This document shows, piece after piece, positions 8,071-16,798 of a DNA stretch of 64,000 bases. Location: the NCBI RefSeq assembly GCF_009834515.1, contig NZ_CP019426.1, positions 6,527,501 through 6,591,500 on the forward strand. The letters are read 5' to 3'. How positions within the stretch are numbered: the stretch's first letter is position 1; every line of letters starts with the position of its first letter. A model generated the notes under the pieces. The model did not search any database, had not been told where the DNA came from, and saw only the letters and a list, made by a program, of their open reading frames with translations. The DNA comes from Pseudomonas sp. R84 (GTDB lineage Bacteria; Pseudomonadota; Gammaproteobacteria; Pseudomonadales; Pseudomonadaceae). Made by a program: the position numbers and the translations under genes.

Positions 8071-8967
8071 ATGAATTCGCTTTCACTCCCGGATATCGCC
8101 GCGCAGACCGCTCGCCAAGCTTTGCCACTCGAATGGGTGGGGATGCAAGGCATCGCATTACCCGTTTTGTTGGAAGGCCAACACCTGAATGCCAAGGCTG
8201 ACGCTGGAGTGAGCCTTGATGATGGCGAGGCGCGCGGCATTCATATGTCGCGGCTGTATTTGGCCCTGGAGATACTCGAACAGGAACGCCTGACACCCGC
8301 TCTCCTGCACGAAGTACTCAAGCGCTTTCTAGAAAGCCACCAGGGGTTATCCAACTGTGCGTACGTGAATATTCACTGCGACTTACTGCTGAAACGCCCC
8401 GCGCTAATCAGCCCGTTGGCCGGCTGGAAATCCTATCCGACGACTATTTCGGCAAGCCTGAAAAATCAAATGTTCCACGTGGAACTCAAAATTGACGTGC
8501 CCTACTCTTCGACTTGCCCTTGCTCAGCGGCGTTGGCGCGGCAGTTGATCCAGCAACAATTTATCGACGACTTCGCCAACAAAGGTCTTCAGCACGCAGA
8601 CGTTTTGGCATGGCTAGGCTCGACTCAAGGCATCGTCGCCACACCTCACAGCCAACGCAGCATTGCGCAATTGCATCTGCACCTAGACGAATTCATCGAT
8701 GAATTGCCGCTGAGCGTGATCATCAATGACGCCGAGGCGGCCCTTGGCACCGCTGTACAAACCGCAGTAAAGCGCGCGGACGAACAAGCCTTCGCCCTCG
8801 CCAACGGCCAGAACCTGATGTTCTGTGAAGATGCCGCGCGCCGTCTGAATATGGCATTGCGTCGCACCCCAGGAGTCAGCGGATTCAACCTGCGGGTCAT
8901 TCACGCCGAAAGCCTGCACGCCCACGACGCCGTCGCCGAAAGCCACTGGCAGCGTGAACAAGCATGA
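8071..8967 (+). CDS. folE2: GTP cyclohydrolase FolE2 (type IB, zinc-independent)
   Basis: A 298-residue enzyme that converts GTP to 7,8-dihydroneopterin triphosphate, the first step of folate synthesis, without needing zinc. It has the FolE2 hallmarks: the N-terminal LPLEWVGMQGI, RGIHMSRLY, and the catalytic cysteine region YSSTCPCSAAL at about residues 149-159. Start: the ATG at 8071 gives the family length; ATGs at 8056 and 8059 are in frame and cannot be excluded because no ribosome site stands out. It is the first gene of a six-gene operon (folE2, ABC transporter, carbonic anhydrase, pyrC2) with overlaps at most junctions. A perfect parS site lies inside it at 8471-8486. Confidence 0.95.
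   Translation: MNSLSLPDIAAQTARQALPLEWVGMQGIALPVLLEGQHLNAKADAGVSLDDGEARGIHMSRLYLALEILEQERLTPALLHEVLKRFLESHQGLSNCAYVNIHCDLLLKRPALISPLAGWKSYPTTISASLKNQMFHVELKIDVPYSSTCPCSAALARQLIQQQFIDDFANKGLQHADVLAWLGSTQGIVATPHSQRSIAQLHLHLDEFIDELPLSVIINDAEAALGTAVQTAVKRADEQAFALANGQNLMFCEDAARRLNMALRRTPGVSGFNLRVIHAESLHAHDAVAESHWQREQA
8471..8486. other. parS centromere site 2 (perfect palindrome)
   Basis: TGTTCCACGTGGAACT contains the full 14-base palindrome GTTCCACGTGGAAC recognised by ParB. It lies in the folE2 coding region, where it encodes FHVEL at about residues 135-139, 904 bases from parS site 1. Confidence 0.9.
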
Positions 8968-9632
8968 TCCGCTGCCAATCGCTGAGTTGGGGCGCACCCG
9001 GTCAACCACTGACGAGCCCGCTGAGTATTGAGTTCGACAGCGGCAGCCTGACCGCGATCATCGGTGCCAATGGCTGCGGCAAGAGCAGCCTGCTGAAAGT
9101 CATCGCCGGATTGCAAAAACCTTTGGCAGGCAACGTTGCCCTCAGTGTTCCACGTCAAAGCGGGTTGTCATTCCTGCCCCAGCAACAGCATCTCGACCGA
9201 CAATTCCCCATCAGCCTGGAAGAACTGATCTGCGCCGGTTTCTGGGGCCGACGGCTTTCAACACAATTGCGCGCACAACGTCTGAAAGACGCACTGGAAA
9301 ACTGGCACCTCAGCGGACTCGGGGAGCGTCCACTCATGGCCCTGTCCGGTGGAGAACTGCAACGTGCCCTGCTCGCCCGCCTGAGTCTGACCGACGCTCC
9401 AGTGTTGTTGCTCGACGAACCCCACGCCGCACTCGATGAGCTCGGCCAACAACTGCTTTGGCAGCACATCCATACCTGGCATGGCGAAGGTCGAACACTG
9501 GTCGTCGTGTGCCACGACCTCGCCGCCGTACGCCAGCACATCCCGCAAACCTTGCTGATCAAAAACCACGAATGCGTGTTCGGAGCCAGCAACGAGTTGA
9601 TCCGGCAAACCCCTCACACGCAGGTGGCCTGA
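8964..9632 (+). CDS. Zinc/metal ABC transporter ATPase (ZnuC/AztA-type)
   Basis: A 222-residue ATPase that powers metal import by the adjacent permease. Walker A is GANGCGKSSLL (about residues 34-44), the ABC signature is LSGGELQRALLARL, Walker B is VLLLDEPHAALD, and the switch His is in VVVCHDL. The start ATG overlaps the folE2 stop by four bases. The zinc assignment comes from the Zur box and the neighbours, not from the ATPase itself. It could be named after ZnuC or AztA; a canonical znuABC with its own zur is not in this window, so this is probably a second importer. Confidence 0.9.
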   Translation: MIRCQSLSWGAPGQPLTSPLSIEFDSGSLTAIIGANGCGKSSLLKVIAGLQKPLAGNVALSVPRQSGLSFLPQQQHLDRQFPISLEELICAGFWGRRLSTQLRAQRLKDALENWHLSGLGERPLMALSGGELQRALLARLSLTDAPVLLLDEPHAALDELGQQLLWQHIHTWHGEGRTLVVVCHDLAAVRQHIPQTLLIKNHECVFGASNELIRQTPHTQVA

Positions 9633-10498
9633 TGCTCGCCGTCGCCCATTTCTGGCAGCCGTTCAACGAATTTTTATTCATGCGCCGCGCCCTGCTCGGC
9701 GGCTTGGTATTGGCGTGCAGCACTGCGCCGCTCGGCGTGTTTTTGATCCTGCGGCGAATGAGCCTGATCGGTGACGCGGTGGCCCACGGAATACTTCCCG
9801 GCGCCGCACTGGGTTTCTGGTTTGCCGGACTCAGCCTGCCTGCACTGACGCTCGGAGGTCTCGGGGCCGGCCTGAGCATGGCCGGCCTCGCCGCCTGGAT
9901 CACCCGCCGCACCGGCCTGCGCGAAGACGCCAGCCTCGCCGCGATCTATCCCATTTCCCTCGCCAGCGGCGTACTGATACTCGGCATCGCCGGCAAACGC
10001 CTTGACCTGTTGCATCTGCTGTTCGGCTCAGCACTGGCCGTCGACGGCCCGACCCTCACCGGCATGTTATGGGTTTCGGGATTCAGCCTGGTCGCCATGG
10101 CGCTGATCTACAAGCCGCTGTTGCTCGACACCCTCGACCCGCTGTTCCTGAGAACCGTCAGCCGCCTCGGCCCCATCGCCCACGGCGTCTTTCTGACTCT
10201 GGTCGTACTCAACCTGGTGATCGGCTTCCAGGCAATCGGCGCTCTGATGGTGGTTGGACTGATGATGCTTCCCGCCGCCGCTTCGCGATTCTGGAGCCGC
10301 CGTCTGCCAACCCTGATGGCCATCGCGGCCGTCATCGGTTGCCTCTCGGTGTGGCTTGGCTTGCTGCTGTCGTTCTGCTGCTCGTTGCCCAGCGGCCCGG
10401 CCATCGTATTGGTCGCCGGTGTCGGTTATCTGCTGTCCGTGGTGTTCGGGCCGGTTCACGGTTTGTTGCGCCGCCCGCCTTTGCTCACATCCCAATGA
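9632..10498 (+). CDS. Zinc/metal ABC transporter permease (ZnuB/AztB-type)
   Basis: A 288-residue ABC-3 family permease with eight or so transmembrane helices. LGVFLILRRMSLIGDAVAHGILPG at residues 30-53 (key residues RRMSLIGDA and AHG) is the conserved coupling and translocation region of manganese and zinc importers. IGALMVVGLMMLPAAA is the second family hallmark. The ATG at 9632 overlaps the ATPase stop by one base (TGATG). It forms a complex with the ATPase and the binding protein encoded on either side. Confidence 0.9.
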   Translation: MLAVAHFWQPFNEFLFMRRALLGGLVLACSTAPLGVFLILRRMSLIGDAVAHGILPGAALGFWFAGLSLPALTLGGLGAGLSMAGLAAWITRRTGLREDASLAAIYPISLASGVLILGIAGKRLDLLHLLFGSALAVDGPTLTGMLWVSGFSLVAMALIYKPLLLDTLDPLFLRTVSRLGPIAHGVFLTLVVLNLVIGFQAIGALMVVGLMMLPAAASRFWSRRLPTLMAIAAVIGCLSVWLGLLLSFCCSLPSGPAIVLVAGVGYLLSVVFGPVHGLLRRPPLLTSQ

Positions 10499-10509
10499 GG
10501 TGTTTCCCG

Positions 10510-11385
10510 ATGCGCGCTCTACTCGTGTTGCTTAGCCTGATGCTGTCGATGTCCTTGTCGGCGGCGGAAAAATTACCGGTGGTCACCAGCTTCAGCATCC
10601 TCGCCGACATGGTGCATCAGGTCGGCGGCGAGCATATCCAGATCACCAACATGGTCGGCCCGGACGCTGACGCACACACCTACGAGCCAACACCGGACGA
10701 TGCCAAAGCATTGCTTGGCGCGAAATTGATCATCAAGAACGGCCTGGGTTTCGAGCCGTGGCTGGATCGTCTAGTGACCAGCACCGAGACCAAAGCCACA
10801 GTGGTCAGTGCCAGTCACGGGGTGATTCCCCGCTCGCTGGATGAGGACGGCGAAACCGTTCCCGACCCGCACGCTTGGCACAATCTGGCGAACGCCGAGT
10901 TGTACGTCGCCAACATCACCAAGGCACTGATCGCTGCCGACCCGGCGAACAAAGCCGACTACGAACGCAACAGCAAAACCTATCTGAAGCAGATCTACGC
11001 CCTGCTCGCCGAAGCCAAAGCCAAACTCGGTGCGCTGCCTCCAGGCAACCGCAAAATCGTCACCAGCCACGATGCCTTCGGTTATCTCGGCCAGGCGTAC
11101 GGCATCGACTTCATGGCACCGCAAGGCTTGTCCACAGAACGAGAGCCATCGGCCGCGGAAGTCGCTGCGCTGATTACCCAGATTCGCCAAGCTCACGTCA
11201 AAGCAGTATTCATGGAAAACATCAAAGACGCGCGTCTGCTCAAACAGATCGCCGACGAAAGCGGCGCGCACATTGGTGGCACGCTCTACTCCGACGCCCT
11301 CGCCGCCCGCGGCCCCGCCAGCACCTTCACCGGGCTGTTCGAATACAACCTCGACACCCTCTACAACGCGCTGAGCCAACCATGA
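10510..11385 (+). CDS. Metal ABC transporter substrate-binding protein (cluster A-I, AztC/ZnuA-like)
   Basis: A 291-residue periplasmic binding protein with a Sec signal peptide (about residues 1-20, ending SLSAA). The expected ligands are visible: His in DADAHTYEP, His in DPHAWHN, His in TSHDAFGY and Asp in LYSDALA. The long His-rich loop of classical ZnuA between the first ligand strands is absent, which points to the AztC-like subgroup. Start: a GAGGTG ribosome site fits the ATG at 10510; an upstream in-frame ATG at 10495 overlaps the permease stop and is less likely. Zinc specificity is inferred from the Zur-controlled operon. Confidence 0.9.
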   Translation: MRALLVLLSLMLSMSLSAAEKLPVVTSFSILADMVHQVGGEHIQITNMVGPDADAHTYEPTPDDAKALLGAKLIIKNGLGFEPWLDRLVTSTETKATVVSASHGVIPRSLDEDGETVPDPHAWHNLANAELYVANITKALIAADPANKADYERNSKTYLKQIYALLAEAKAKLGALPPGNRKIVTSHDAFGYLGQAYGIDFMAPQGLSTEREPSAAEVAALITQIRQAHVKAVFMENIKDARLLKQIADESGAHIGGTLYSDALAARGPASTFTGLFEYNLDTLYNALSQP

Positions 11386-11942
11386 TCCGCAAGAACCCAT
11401 CAGGTGATTTGCCACAAATTGCCGAGTCAGCCTACGTCGACAAAACCGCAATCATCTGCGGCAAAGTGGTGATCGGCGAGAACGTGTTCGTCGGTCCCTA
11501 CGCGGTGATCCGCGCCGACGAAGTGGACGCCTCGGGTGCAATGGAGCCGATCACCATCGGCGCCAATTCGAATATCCAGGACGGCGTAGTCATCCATTCC
11601 AAATCCGGCGCAGCAGTGACCATTGGTGAGTTCACTTCCATTGCCCACCGCTCGATCGTCCACGGCCCCTGCGTCGTGGGCAACCGCGTGTTCATCGGCT
11701 TCAACAGCGTGTTGTTCAACTGCATCGTCGGCAATGGTTGCGTGGTGCGGCACAACTCGGTGGTCGATGGTCGCGATTTGCCGGACGCCTTTTATGTGCC
11801 CTCGACTACTCGCATCGGCCCGAACACCGACCTCTCGTTATTCCCGCCAGTGAGTGTCAGTGCCTCGGAGTTTTCCGAAGACGTGGCGCGCACCAACGTC
11901 GATCTGGTGCGCGGCTACAAAGCCTTGCAGAACGAGTTCTGA
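11382..11942 (+). CDS. Gamma-carbonic anhydrase-like protein
   Basis: A 186-residue left-handed beta-helix protein with hexapeptide repeats such as VVIGENVFVGPYAVI. The three metal-binding histidines of gamma-carbonic anhydrases appear in VIHSKSG and AHRSIVHGP. The family interconverts CO2 and bicarbonate and can use iron or cobalt in place of zinc, so a copy in a zinc-sparing operon makes sense as a backup for the zinc-dependent beta class. It overlaps the stop of the binding-protein gene by four bases. Bicarbonate could feed the pyrimidine pathway served by the next gene, but that is inference. Confidence 0.88.
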   Translation: MIRKNPSGDLPQIAESAYVDKTAIICGKVVIGENVFVGPYAVIRADEVDASGAMEPITIGANSNIQDGVVIHSKSGAAVTIGEFTSIAHRSIVHGPCVVGNRVFIGFNSVLFNCIVGNGCVVRHNSVVDGRDLPDAFYVPSTTRIGPNTDLSLFPPVSVSASEFSEDVARTNVDLVRGYKALQNEF

Positions 11943-11945
11943 ATC

Positions 11946-13277
11946 ATGAGCAGCGTGCTGATTCGCAACGCAAGACTGGTCAATGAAGGACGCGAGTTCG
12001 ACGGCGATCTATTGGTCAGCAACGGGCGCATCGTCAAGATTGCTCGCAGCATCGAAGGCGAAAACGCCAAGGTGGAAATCGACGCGAATGGCCAATGGTT
12101 GCTGCCGGGGATGATTGACGACCAAGTGCATTTTCGTGAGCCCGGTGCGCCAGCCAAGGGCAGCATTCATAGCGAATCTCGGGCGGCGGTTGCCGGCGGT
12201 ATCACCAGTTTCATGGACATGCCCAATACCAACCCGGCCACCCTCACCCTCGCAGCGCTGGCCGACAAAAAGCGCCGGGCGGCGCTCGGTTCGGTGGCCA
12301 ATTACGGCTTTCACTTTGGCGTGAGCCGCGACAACCTCGATACGGTCGCCGCGCTCAATCCCTGCGAAGTGGCTGGGGTGAAAGTGTTCATGGGCGCGTC
12401 CACCGGCAACATGCTAATGGATGATCCGCAAATTCTTGAGCGACTGTTCGCGGAAGTGCCAACGATCCTGTTGGCCCACTGCGAACATACTCCGAGTATC
12501 GACGCCAACGCGGCCAATCTGCGTGAGTTGTTCGGTGAGCGAATACCGCCCGGCGCTCACCCGCTTATCCGCGATGCCGAGGCATGTTATCGATCCTCTT
12601 CACTGGCGGTGGAGCTGGCGCAACGTCACGGCACGCGCCTGCATGTTTTGCACCTGACCACGGCGCGTGAACTGACGTTGTTCGAGGACAAACCCCTAGC
12701 GCAGAAACGCATCACCGCTGAAGTCTGTCTGCATCATTTGCTGTTCGATGATCGCGATTACTCAAGCCTTGGAAACTTGATCAAGTGCAACCCGGCGATC
12801 AAGACTCAGGCCGATCGCGATGCGTTGCGCGCGGCCCTGAACAGCAATCTACTGGACGTGATCGGCAGTGACCATGCGCCACATACCTGGGAAGAAAAGC
12901 AGCGAGCTTATGCGCAGGCGCCTTCCGGATTACCGCTGGTACAGCATGCGTTGCCCGCGTTAATGGAGCTGGTGGCGGATGGAATTTTGCCGATCACGAC
13001 CTTGGTGGCGAAGACCAGCCATCGCGTCGCGGATCTGTTTGCGATTCCGGATCGTGGGTATTCGCGTGAGGGGTATTGGGCGGATCTGGTGCTGGTTGAA
13101 CGGCAAACGCTGGAGGTCGATCGGCAACCGATTCTGTCGCAGTGCGGATGGACGCCGTTTGCCGGGTGCAGCTTTCGGCATCGGGTGAATACGACGATTG
13201 TTTCGGGGCAGATTGCCTGGCGGGAGGGTCAGGTGAATGAGGCGTGTCGAGGATTGGCGCTGAGGTTTATGCGTTGA
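11946..13277 (+). CDS. pyrC2: Dihydroorotase paralogue PyrC2 (class I type)
   Basis: A 443-residue amidohydrolase for the third step of pyrimidine synthesis. The usual HxH metal pair at the first strand is changed: the sequence reads IDDQVHFREPG, with Gln where the first His should be. The Lys that would be carboxylated is present (GVKVFMGASTGNML), as are later His ligands (LLAHCEH, VLHLTTA) and the catalytic Asp in GSDHAPHTWEEK. It starts three bases after the carbonic anhydrase stop and ends the Zur operon, consistent with a low-zinc version of PyrC like P. aeruginosa PA5541. A REP palindrome follows. Confidence 0.9.
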   Translation: MSSVLIRNARLVNEGREFDGDLLVSNGRIVKIARSIEGENAKVEIDANGQWLLPGMIDDQVHFREPGAPAKGSIHSESRAAVAGGITSFMDMPNTNPATLTLAALADKKRRAALGSVANYGFHFGVSRDNLDTVAALNPCEVAGVKVFMGASTGNMLMDDPQILERLFAEVPTILLAHCEHTPSIDANAANLRELFGERIPPGAHPLIRDAEACYRSSSLAVELAQRHGTRLHVLHLTTARELTLFEDKPLAQKRITAEVCLHHLLFDDRDYSSLGNLIKCNPAIKTQADRDALRAALNSNLLDVIGSDHAPHTWEEKQRAYAQAPSGLPLVQHALPALMELVADGILPITTLVAKTSHRVADLFAIPDRGYSREGYWADLVLVERQTLEVDRQPILSQCGWTPFAGCSFRHRVNTTIVSGQIAWREGQVNEACRGLALRFMR

Positions 13278-13287
13278 TTCAAACCCC

Positions 13288-13378
13288 TGTAGGAGCTGAC
13301 GAGTGAAACGAGGCTGCGATCTTTTGATCCTTTTGTAAAATCAAGATCAAAAGATCGCAGCGTCCCGCAGCTCCTACA
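13288..13378. repeat. REP-type palindrome 3
   Basis: TGTAGGAGCTG at 13288 pairs with CAGCTCCTACA ending at 13378, and an inner stem GCTGCGATCTTTTGAT pairs with ATCAAAAGATCGCAGC. The middle differs from REP 2, with an unpaired insert ACGAGTGAAACGAG. It lies between convergent pyrC2 and the DUF3617 gene and is the likely end signal for the Zur operon. Confidence 0.82.
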
Positions 13379-13387
13379 TGGAATGTT

Positions 13388-13906
13388 TTACGCGCGAGGT
13401 TTCACAGCGCCGCAATCCTGGCCCAGCCAAACCGCGCGAGTCTCGAGACTGCCCTTCTGGTTGATCCCGATCGCGTTGAACGTGCCGTTGGCCACGGTGG
13501 TGAACTCACGATCACTGAGGAACGTCGCCACCCCGGTGCCCTGCGCTTTCGGGCAACTGAAGCGGAATTTCCATTGGTTGCCGCTGCGCTCGGTGATCTG
13601 CTGCTTGCAACCCGATTGCGGGTCGGCCAACGGAATATCGTTGGTCGCCACTTGCTGCGGCGTCAGACAGGCACGAATGCCCTTGCCGCCGATATTGATC
13701 CCGTTCTTTTCCAGCGCCGCGCGTTGTTGCGGGGTCATCTGACCTTGCAGCTGGCCGAGGATCGATTGCACATCCATCGGCTGGTCATCGACCTTGACGT
13801 TGCTCGATGTCATTTCCCACAGCCCCGGCTGCAGCATCTGCGCCTGCGCAACCACCGGCAATGCCAAACCCAGGCCCAGCGCCAAACCCAGCAGACGAAC
13901 GTTCAT
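13388..13906 (-). CDS. DUF3617 family periplasmic protein
   Basis: A 172-residue protein with a Sec signal peptide (about residues 1-22, ending VVAQAQ). The mature N-terminus has the DUF3617 hallmark LQPGLWEMTSS, and the family's cysteines appear in IRACLTPQQV, SGCKQQ, FSCPKA and GQDCG. The family is common in proteobacterial envelopes and has no established function. It is a single gene divergent from cls, with 131 bases between the starts. Confidence 0.85.
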   Translation of the reverse strand: MNVRLLGLALGLGLALPVVAQAQMLQPGLWEMTSSNVKVDDQPMDVQSILGQLQGQMTPQQRAALEKNGINIGGKGIRACLTPQQVATNDIPLADPQSGCKQQITERSGNQWKFRFSCPKAQGTGVATFLSDREFTTVANGTFNAIGINQKGSLETRAVWLGQDCGAVKPRA

Positions 13907-14037
13907 CGAAAAACTCCTGATCAGTAGTGGCCGTTAGACGTCGGCCGATTGCTTCGGTTCATGCACCAATTAAATAGCGACATTCGCGACAGAACATGGT
14001 CTGTTAAGCATTGAATCTTCCGGAGCAAGGCTGCCCC

Positions 14038-15477
14038 ATGGATTATTTTGGACCGCACATTTTCGGTTATCTGATCGCCCTGATACACACCCTCGGCTTG
14101 ATCGCTGCCATCCACGCGGTGCTCACCGTACGCACGGCTCAAGGCTCGATCGCTTGGGCATTGTCGCTGATCTTCATTCCCTACCTCACGCTTGTTCCGT
14201 ACCTGGTGTTCGGCCGCAGTACCTTCGATGGTTATATCAAAGCGCGGCGTCAGGCCAACGAACAGATGCGTCAGGCGATCTCCGAACTGAACTGGCGCCC
14301 GTGGGTGGAAGAGGCACTGACCGCGCGCGCCTCGAATGCCTACGCCTCGTTACGCGCCATGCCCAAACTCGGTCGCATGCCGTGCCTGGCGAACAATCAA
14401 GTGCAACTGTTGATAAACGGTGCGGCCACTTTCGACGCGATCTTCCAGGCGATCGATCAAGCGAAAGAAGCGGTGCTGATTCAGTTTTTCATCATTCACG
14501 ATGATCGGCTCGGCCAGCGCCTGCGCGATCTGTTACTGAGGAAAGCCGCCGAAGGCGTGTCTATTCACCTGCTCTACGACGGCATCGGCAGCCACGCCCT
14601 GCCCCACAGTTATGTGCAGGCATTGCGCGATGGCGGCGTCGAGGTCAAAGCATTCGCCACACGCAGCGGCTGGCTCAATCGCTTTCAGGTCAACTTCCGT
14701 AACCACCGCAAGATCGTCGTGGTCGATGGCGTGGTCGGCTTTGTCGGTGGACATAACGTCGGCGATGAATACATGGGCGAAAAACCACCACTGGCACCTT
14801 GGCGCGATACCCATGTGAAGGTACGTGGCCCGGTCGTCGCGTGTATGCAGGAATCCTTCGCCGAAGACTGGTTCTGGGCTGCGCGTACCCTGCCGCCGCT
14901 GATCCTGCCCGACGAATACCCGGATGACGGCGTGCTCTGCCAATTGCTCGCCAGCGGCCCGGCGGATGCCTACGAAACCTGCTCGCTGTTCTTTGTCGAA
15001 GCGATTCACGCGGCGACCGAGCGAGTGTGGATCACCAGCCCGTATTTCATCCCTGATGAAGCCGTGTTCGCTGCATTGCGTTTGGCCGTGTTGCGTGGGG
15101 TCGATGTTCGATTGCTACTGCCGTCGCGTCCCGATCACCGCATCGTCTACGCCGCTTCCAGCCTTTACGCATTTGAAGCCGTGCGCGCCGGCGTGCGGGT
15201 ATTCCGCTACGAACCCGGTTTCCTGCATCAGAAAGTGGTGTTGATCGACAGCGAGATCAGCGCCATCGGCAGCGCCAATCTGGACAACCGCTCATTCCGG
15301 CTGAATTTCGAAGTGATGCTGCTGACCGTCGACAGTGACTTTGCCGCCAGTGTGGAAAACATGCTCAAAGAGGATTTCGAACAAGCCTATGAAATCGCCA
15401 AGGAAGAAAGCCGGGAGATCCACCGCCTGCAACAGGTCGGCATGCGGATCGCCCGGCTGATTTCGCCGATTCTCTAA
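14038..15477 (+). CDS. cls: Cardiolipin synthase
   Basis: A 479-residue inner-membrane phospholipase-D-superfamily enzyme that joins two phosphatidylglycerols to give cardiolipin and glycerol. Two N-terminal transmembrane helices (about residues 5-25 and 38-58) are followed by two HKD motifs: [10 protein letters not shown] near residue 222 and [10 protein letters not shown] near residue 400, the second with its [10 protein letters not shown] tail. The ATG at 14038 follows an AAGG-containing leader and gives the usual length. It is convergent with cfa, and a short hairpin (15496-15512) sits between them. Both genes adjust membrane lipids. Confidence 0.95.
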   Translation: MDYFGPHIFGYLIALIHTLGLIAAIHAVLTVRTAQGSIAWALSLIFIPYLTLVPYLVFGRSTFDGYIKARRQANEQMRQAISELNWRPWVEEALTARASNAYASLRAMPKLGRMPCLANNQVQLLINGAATFDAIFQAIDQAKEAVLIQFFIIHDDRLGQRLRDLLLRKAAEGVSIHLLYDGIGSHALPHSYVQALRDGGVEVKAFATRSGWLNRFQVNFRNHRKIVVVDGVVGFVGGHNVGDEYMGEKPPLAPWRDTHVKVRGPVVACMQESFAEDWFWAARTLPPLILPDEYPDDGVLCQLLASGPADAYETCSLFFVEAIHAATERVWITSPYFIPDEAVFAALRLAVLRGVDVRLLLPSRPDHRIVYAASSLYAFEAVRAGVRVFRYEPGFLHQKVVLIDSEISAIGSANLDNRSFRLNFEVMLLTVDSDFAASVENMLKEDFEQAYEIAKEESREIHRLQQVGMRIARLISPIL

Positions 15478-15495
15478 AAACCCCTCACCCTGACC

Positions 15496-15512
15496 CTCTC
15501 CCAAAGGGAGAG
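15496..15512. terminator. Short hairpin between convergent cls and cfa
   Basis: CTCTCCC-AAA-GGGAGAG forms a seven-base stem with a three-base loop in the 49-base gap between the two stop codons. There is no clear T-run, so it is a weak candidate for a shared terminator. Confidence 0.45.
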
Positions 15513-15526
15513 AGGATTATTCAGTG

Positions 15527-16714
15527 TTAAGGGTTATAGATGTCGTCGCGAGTCCACGGCAGTTCATGGCTGCCATCCGGGTGGGCCTTTACCGCGAGGA
15601 TCTGGTGCAGATTGATCCAGCCACGCGCGAACGCATAGGCGCAGCCGGCCAGGTACAAACGCCAGATGCGCAGCGCTTGATCCGGTACCAGTTTGCCGGC
15701 GGCTTCGAGATTGTCCTCCAGCCGCTCGCTCCAGTGATCCAGCGTGCGCGCGTAATGCAGGCGCAGACTTTCGACGTCGACAATCTCCAGGCCGGCTTCG
15801 CTGATCTCGGCCGAAATCATCGCCAGGTGCGGCAACTCACCGTTGGGAAACACGTACTTCTCGATAAACTCCCCGGCACCGCGTCCTACCGGTCGGCCAT
15901 CAGTGTGTTTGGCGGTAATACCATGGTTCATCACCAGGCCGCCCTCCTTCACCGCGCCGAACAGGGTTTTGCAGTACTCGGCGAGATTGGCGTGACCGAC
16001 ATGTTCGAACATGCCGACACTGACCACTTTGTCGAAACGCCCGTCCTGGGGCAAATCGCGGTAGTCGAGCAACTGCAGTTCGATCTGGTCTTCCAGGCCT
16101 TCGACCTTGACCCGCTCACGCGCCAATTCCAGCTGTTCTTTGCTCAGGGTGATGCCAAAGACTTTTGCGCCGAATTCCCGCGCGGCATACCGCGCCAACC
16201 CACCCCAGCCGCAACCGACATCCAGCAGGTAGTCGCCTGGCTGCAAGCGCAGCTTGCGGCATAAATGTCGGAATTTGGCTTGTTGCGCTTGTTCGAGGGT
16301 TTCGCTGCCCGTTTCGAAGTACGCGCAGGAATACGCCATGTCGCTGTCCAGCCAAAGCTGGTAGAACGCATTGGACAGGTCATAGTGGTAGGAAATGGCT
16401 TTGGCGTCGGTTTCCTTGTCGTGCACCGAACGTACTGGCTGACTGTCGTCATCTTCGCCGAGCAAAGCGTTGCTCAATTCGTCGCAGACCCGGATGACTT
16501 CGCTGATCGAACCCTCCAGTTCAAGTTTGCCTTCAACGAATGCCGCTCCGAGCGCATCCAGGCTTGGGTGTGTGAACTGGCTGACCATCTGCGGGTCCTT
16601 TACCACGATGGTGACGCTGGGCGCCGGCCCCAGATTAAACTCATGGCCATCCCAGAGTCGCAGGCGAAGCGGAAGCTGCAGATTCTGTAAGGCCGGTGGA
16701 AGTTGCACGAGCAT
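15527..16714 (-). CDS. cfa: Cyclopropane-fatty-acyl-phospholipid synthase
   Basis: A 395-residue SAM-dependent enzyme that adds a methylene bridge to unsaturated acyl chains of membrane phospholipids. An N-terminal lipid-binding region is followed by ISYHYDLSNAFYQLWLD, the SAM-binding motif LLDVGCGWGGLARYAA near residue 170, and VSVGMFEHVG with the active-site Glu. Length and motifs are standard. It lies 84 bases downstream of bufC in the same direction; whether it is cotranscribed cannot be told from sequence. Confidence 0.93.
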   Translation of the reverse strand: MLVQLPPALQNLQLPLRLRLWDGHEFNLGPAPSVTIVVKDPQMVSQFTHPSLDALGAAFVEGKLELEGSISEVIRVCDELSNALLGEDDDSQPVRSVHDKETDAKAISYHYDLSNAFYQLWLDSDMAYSCAYFETGSETLEQAQQAKFRHLCRKLRLQPGDYLLDVGCGWGGLARYAAREFGAKVFGITLSKEQLELARERVKVEGLEDQIELQLLDYRDLPQDGRFDKVVSVGMFEHVGHANLAEYCKTLFGAVKEGGLVMNHGITAKHTDGRPVGRGAGEFIEKYVFPNGELPHLAMISAEISEAGLEIVDVESLRLHYARTLDHWSERLEDNLEAAGKLVPDQALRIWRLYLAGCAYAFARGWINLHQILAVKAHPDGSHELPWTRDDIYNP

Positions 16715-16798
16715 GGAAAATCCCCCTTGTTTCAGACGTCAGATCTGAGGGTAGACCATCCCGGAAAAATAGCAGGCTATCGATTTGATTAGCCTTAT

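Noticed and set aside
6188..8071. A dksA2 gene expected from the P. aeruginosa zinc cluster
   Set aside because: No ORF with a DksA zinc-finger-less motif is present; only the small secreted gene and the amidase lie here.
9146..9155. Possible further parS site in the ABC ATPase gene
   Set aside because: Only the left half TGTTCCACGT matches; the right half reads CAAAGC. The half match at 41770-41780 in wzt was rejected for the same reason.
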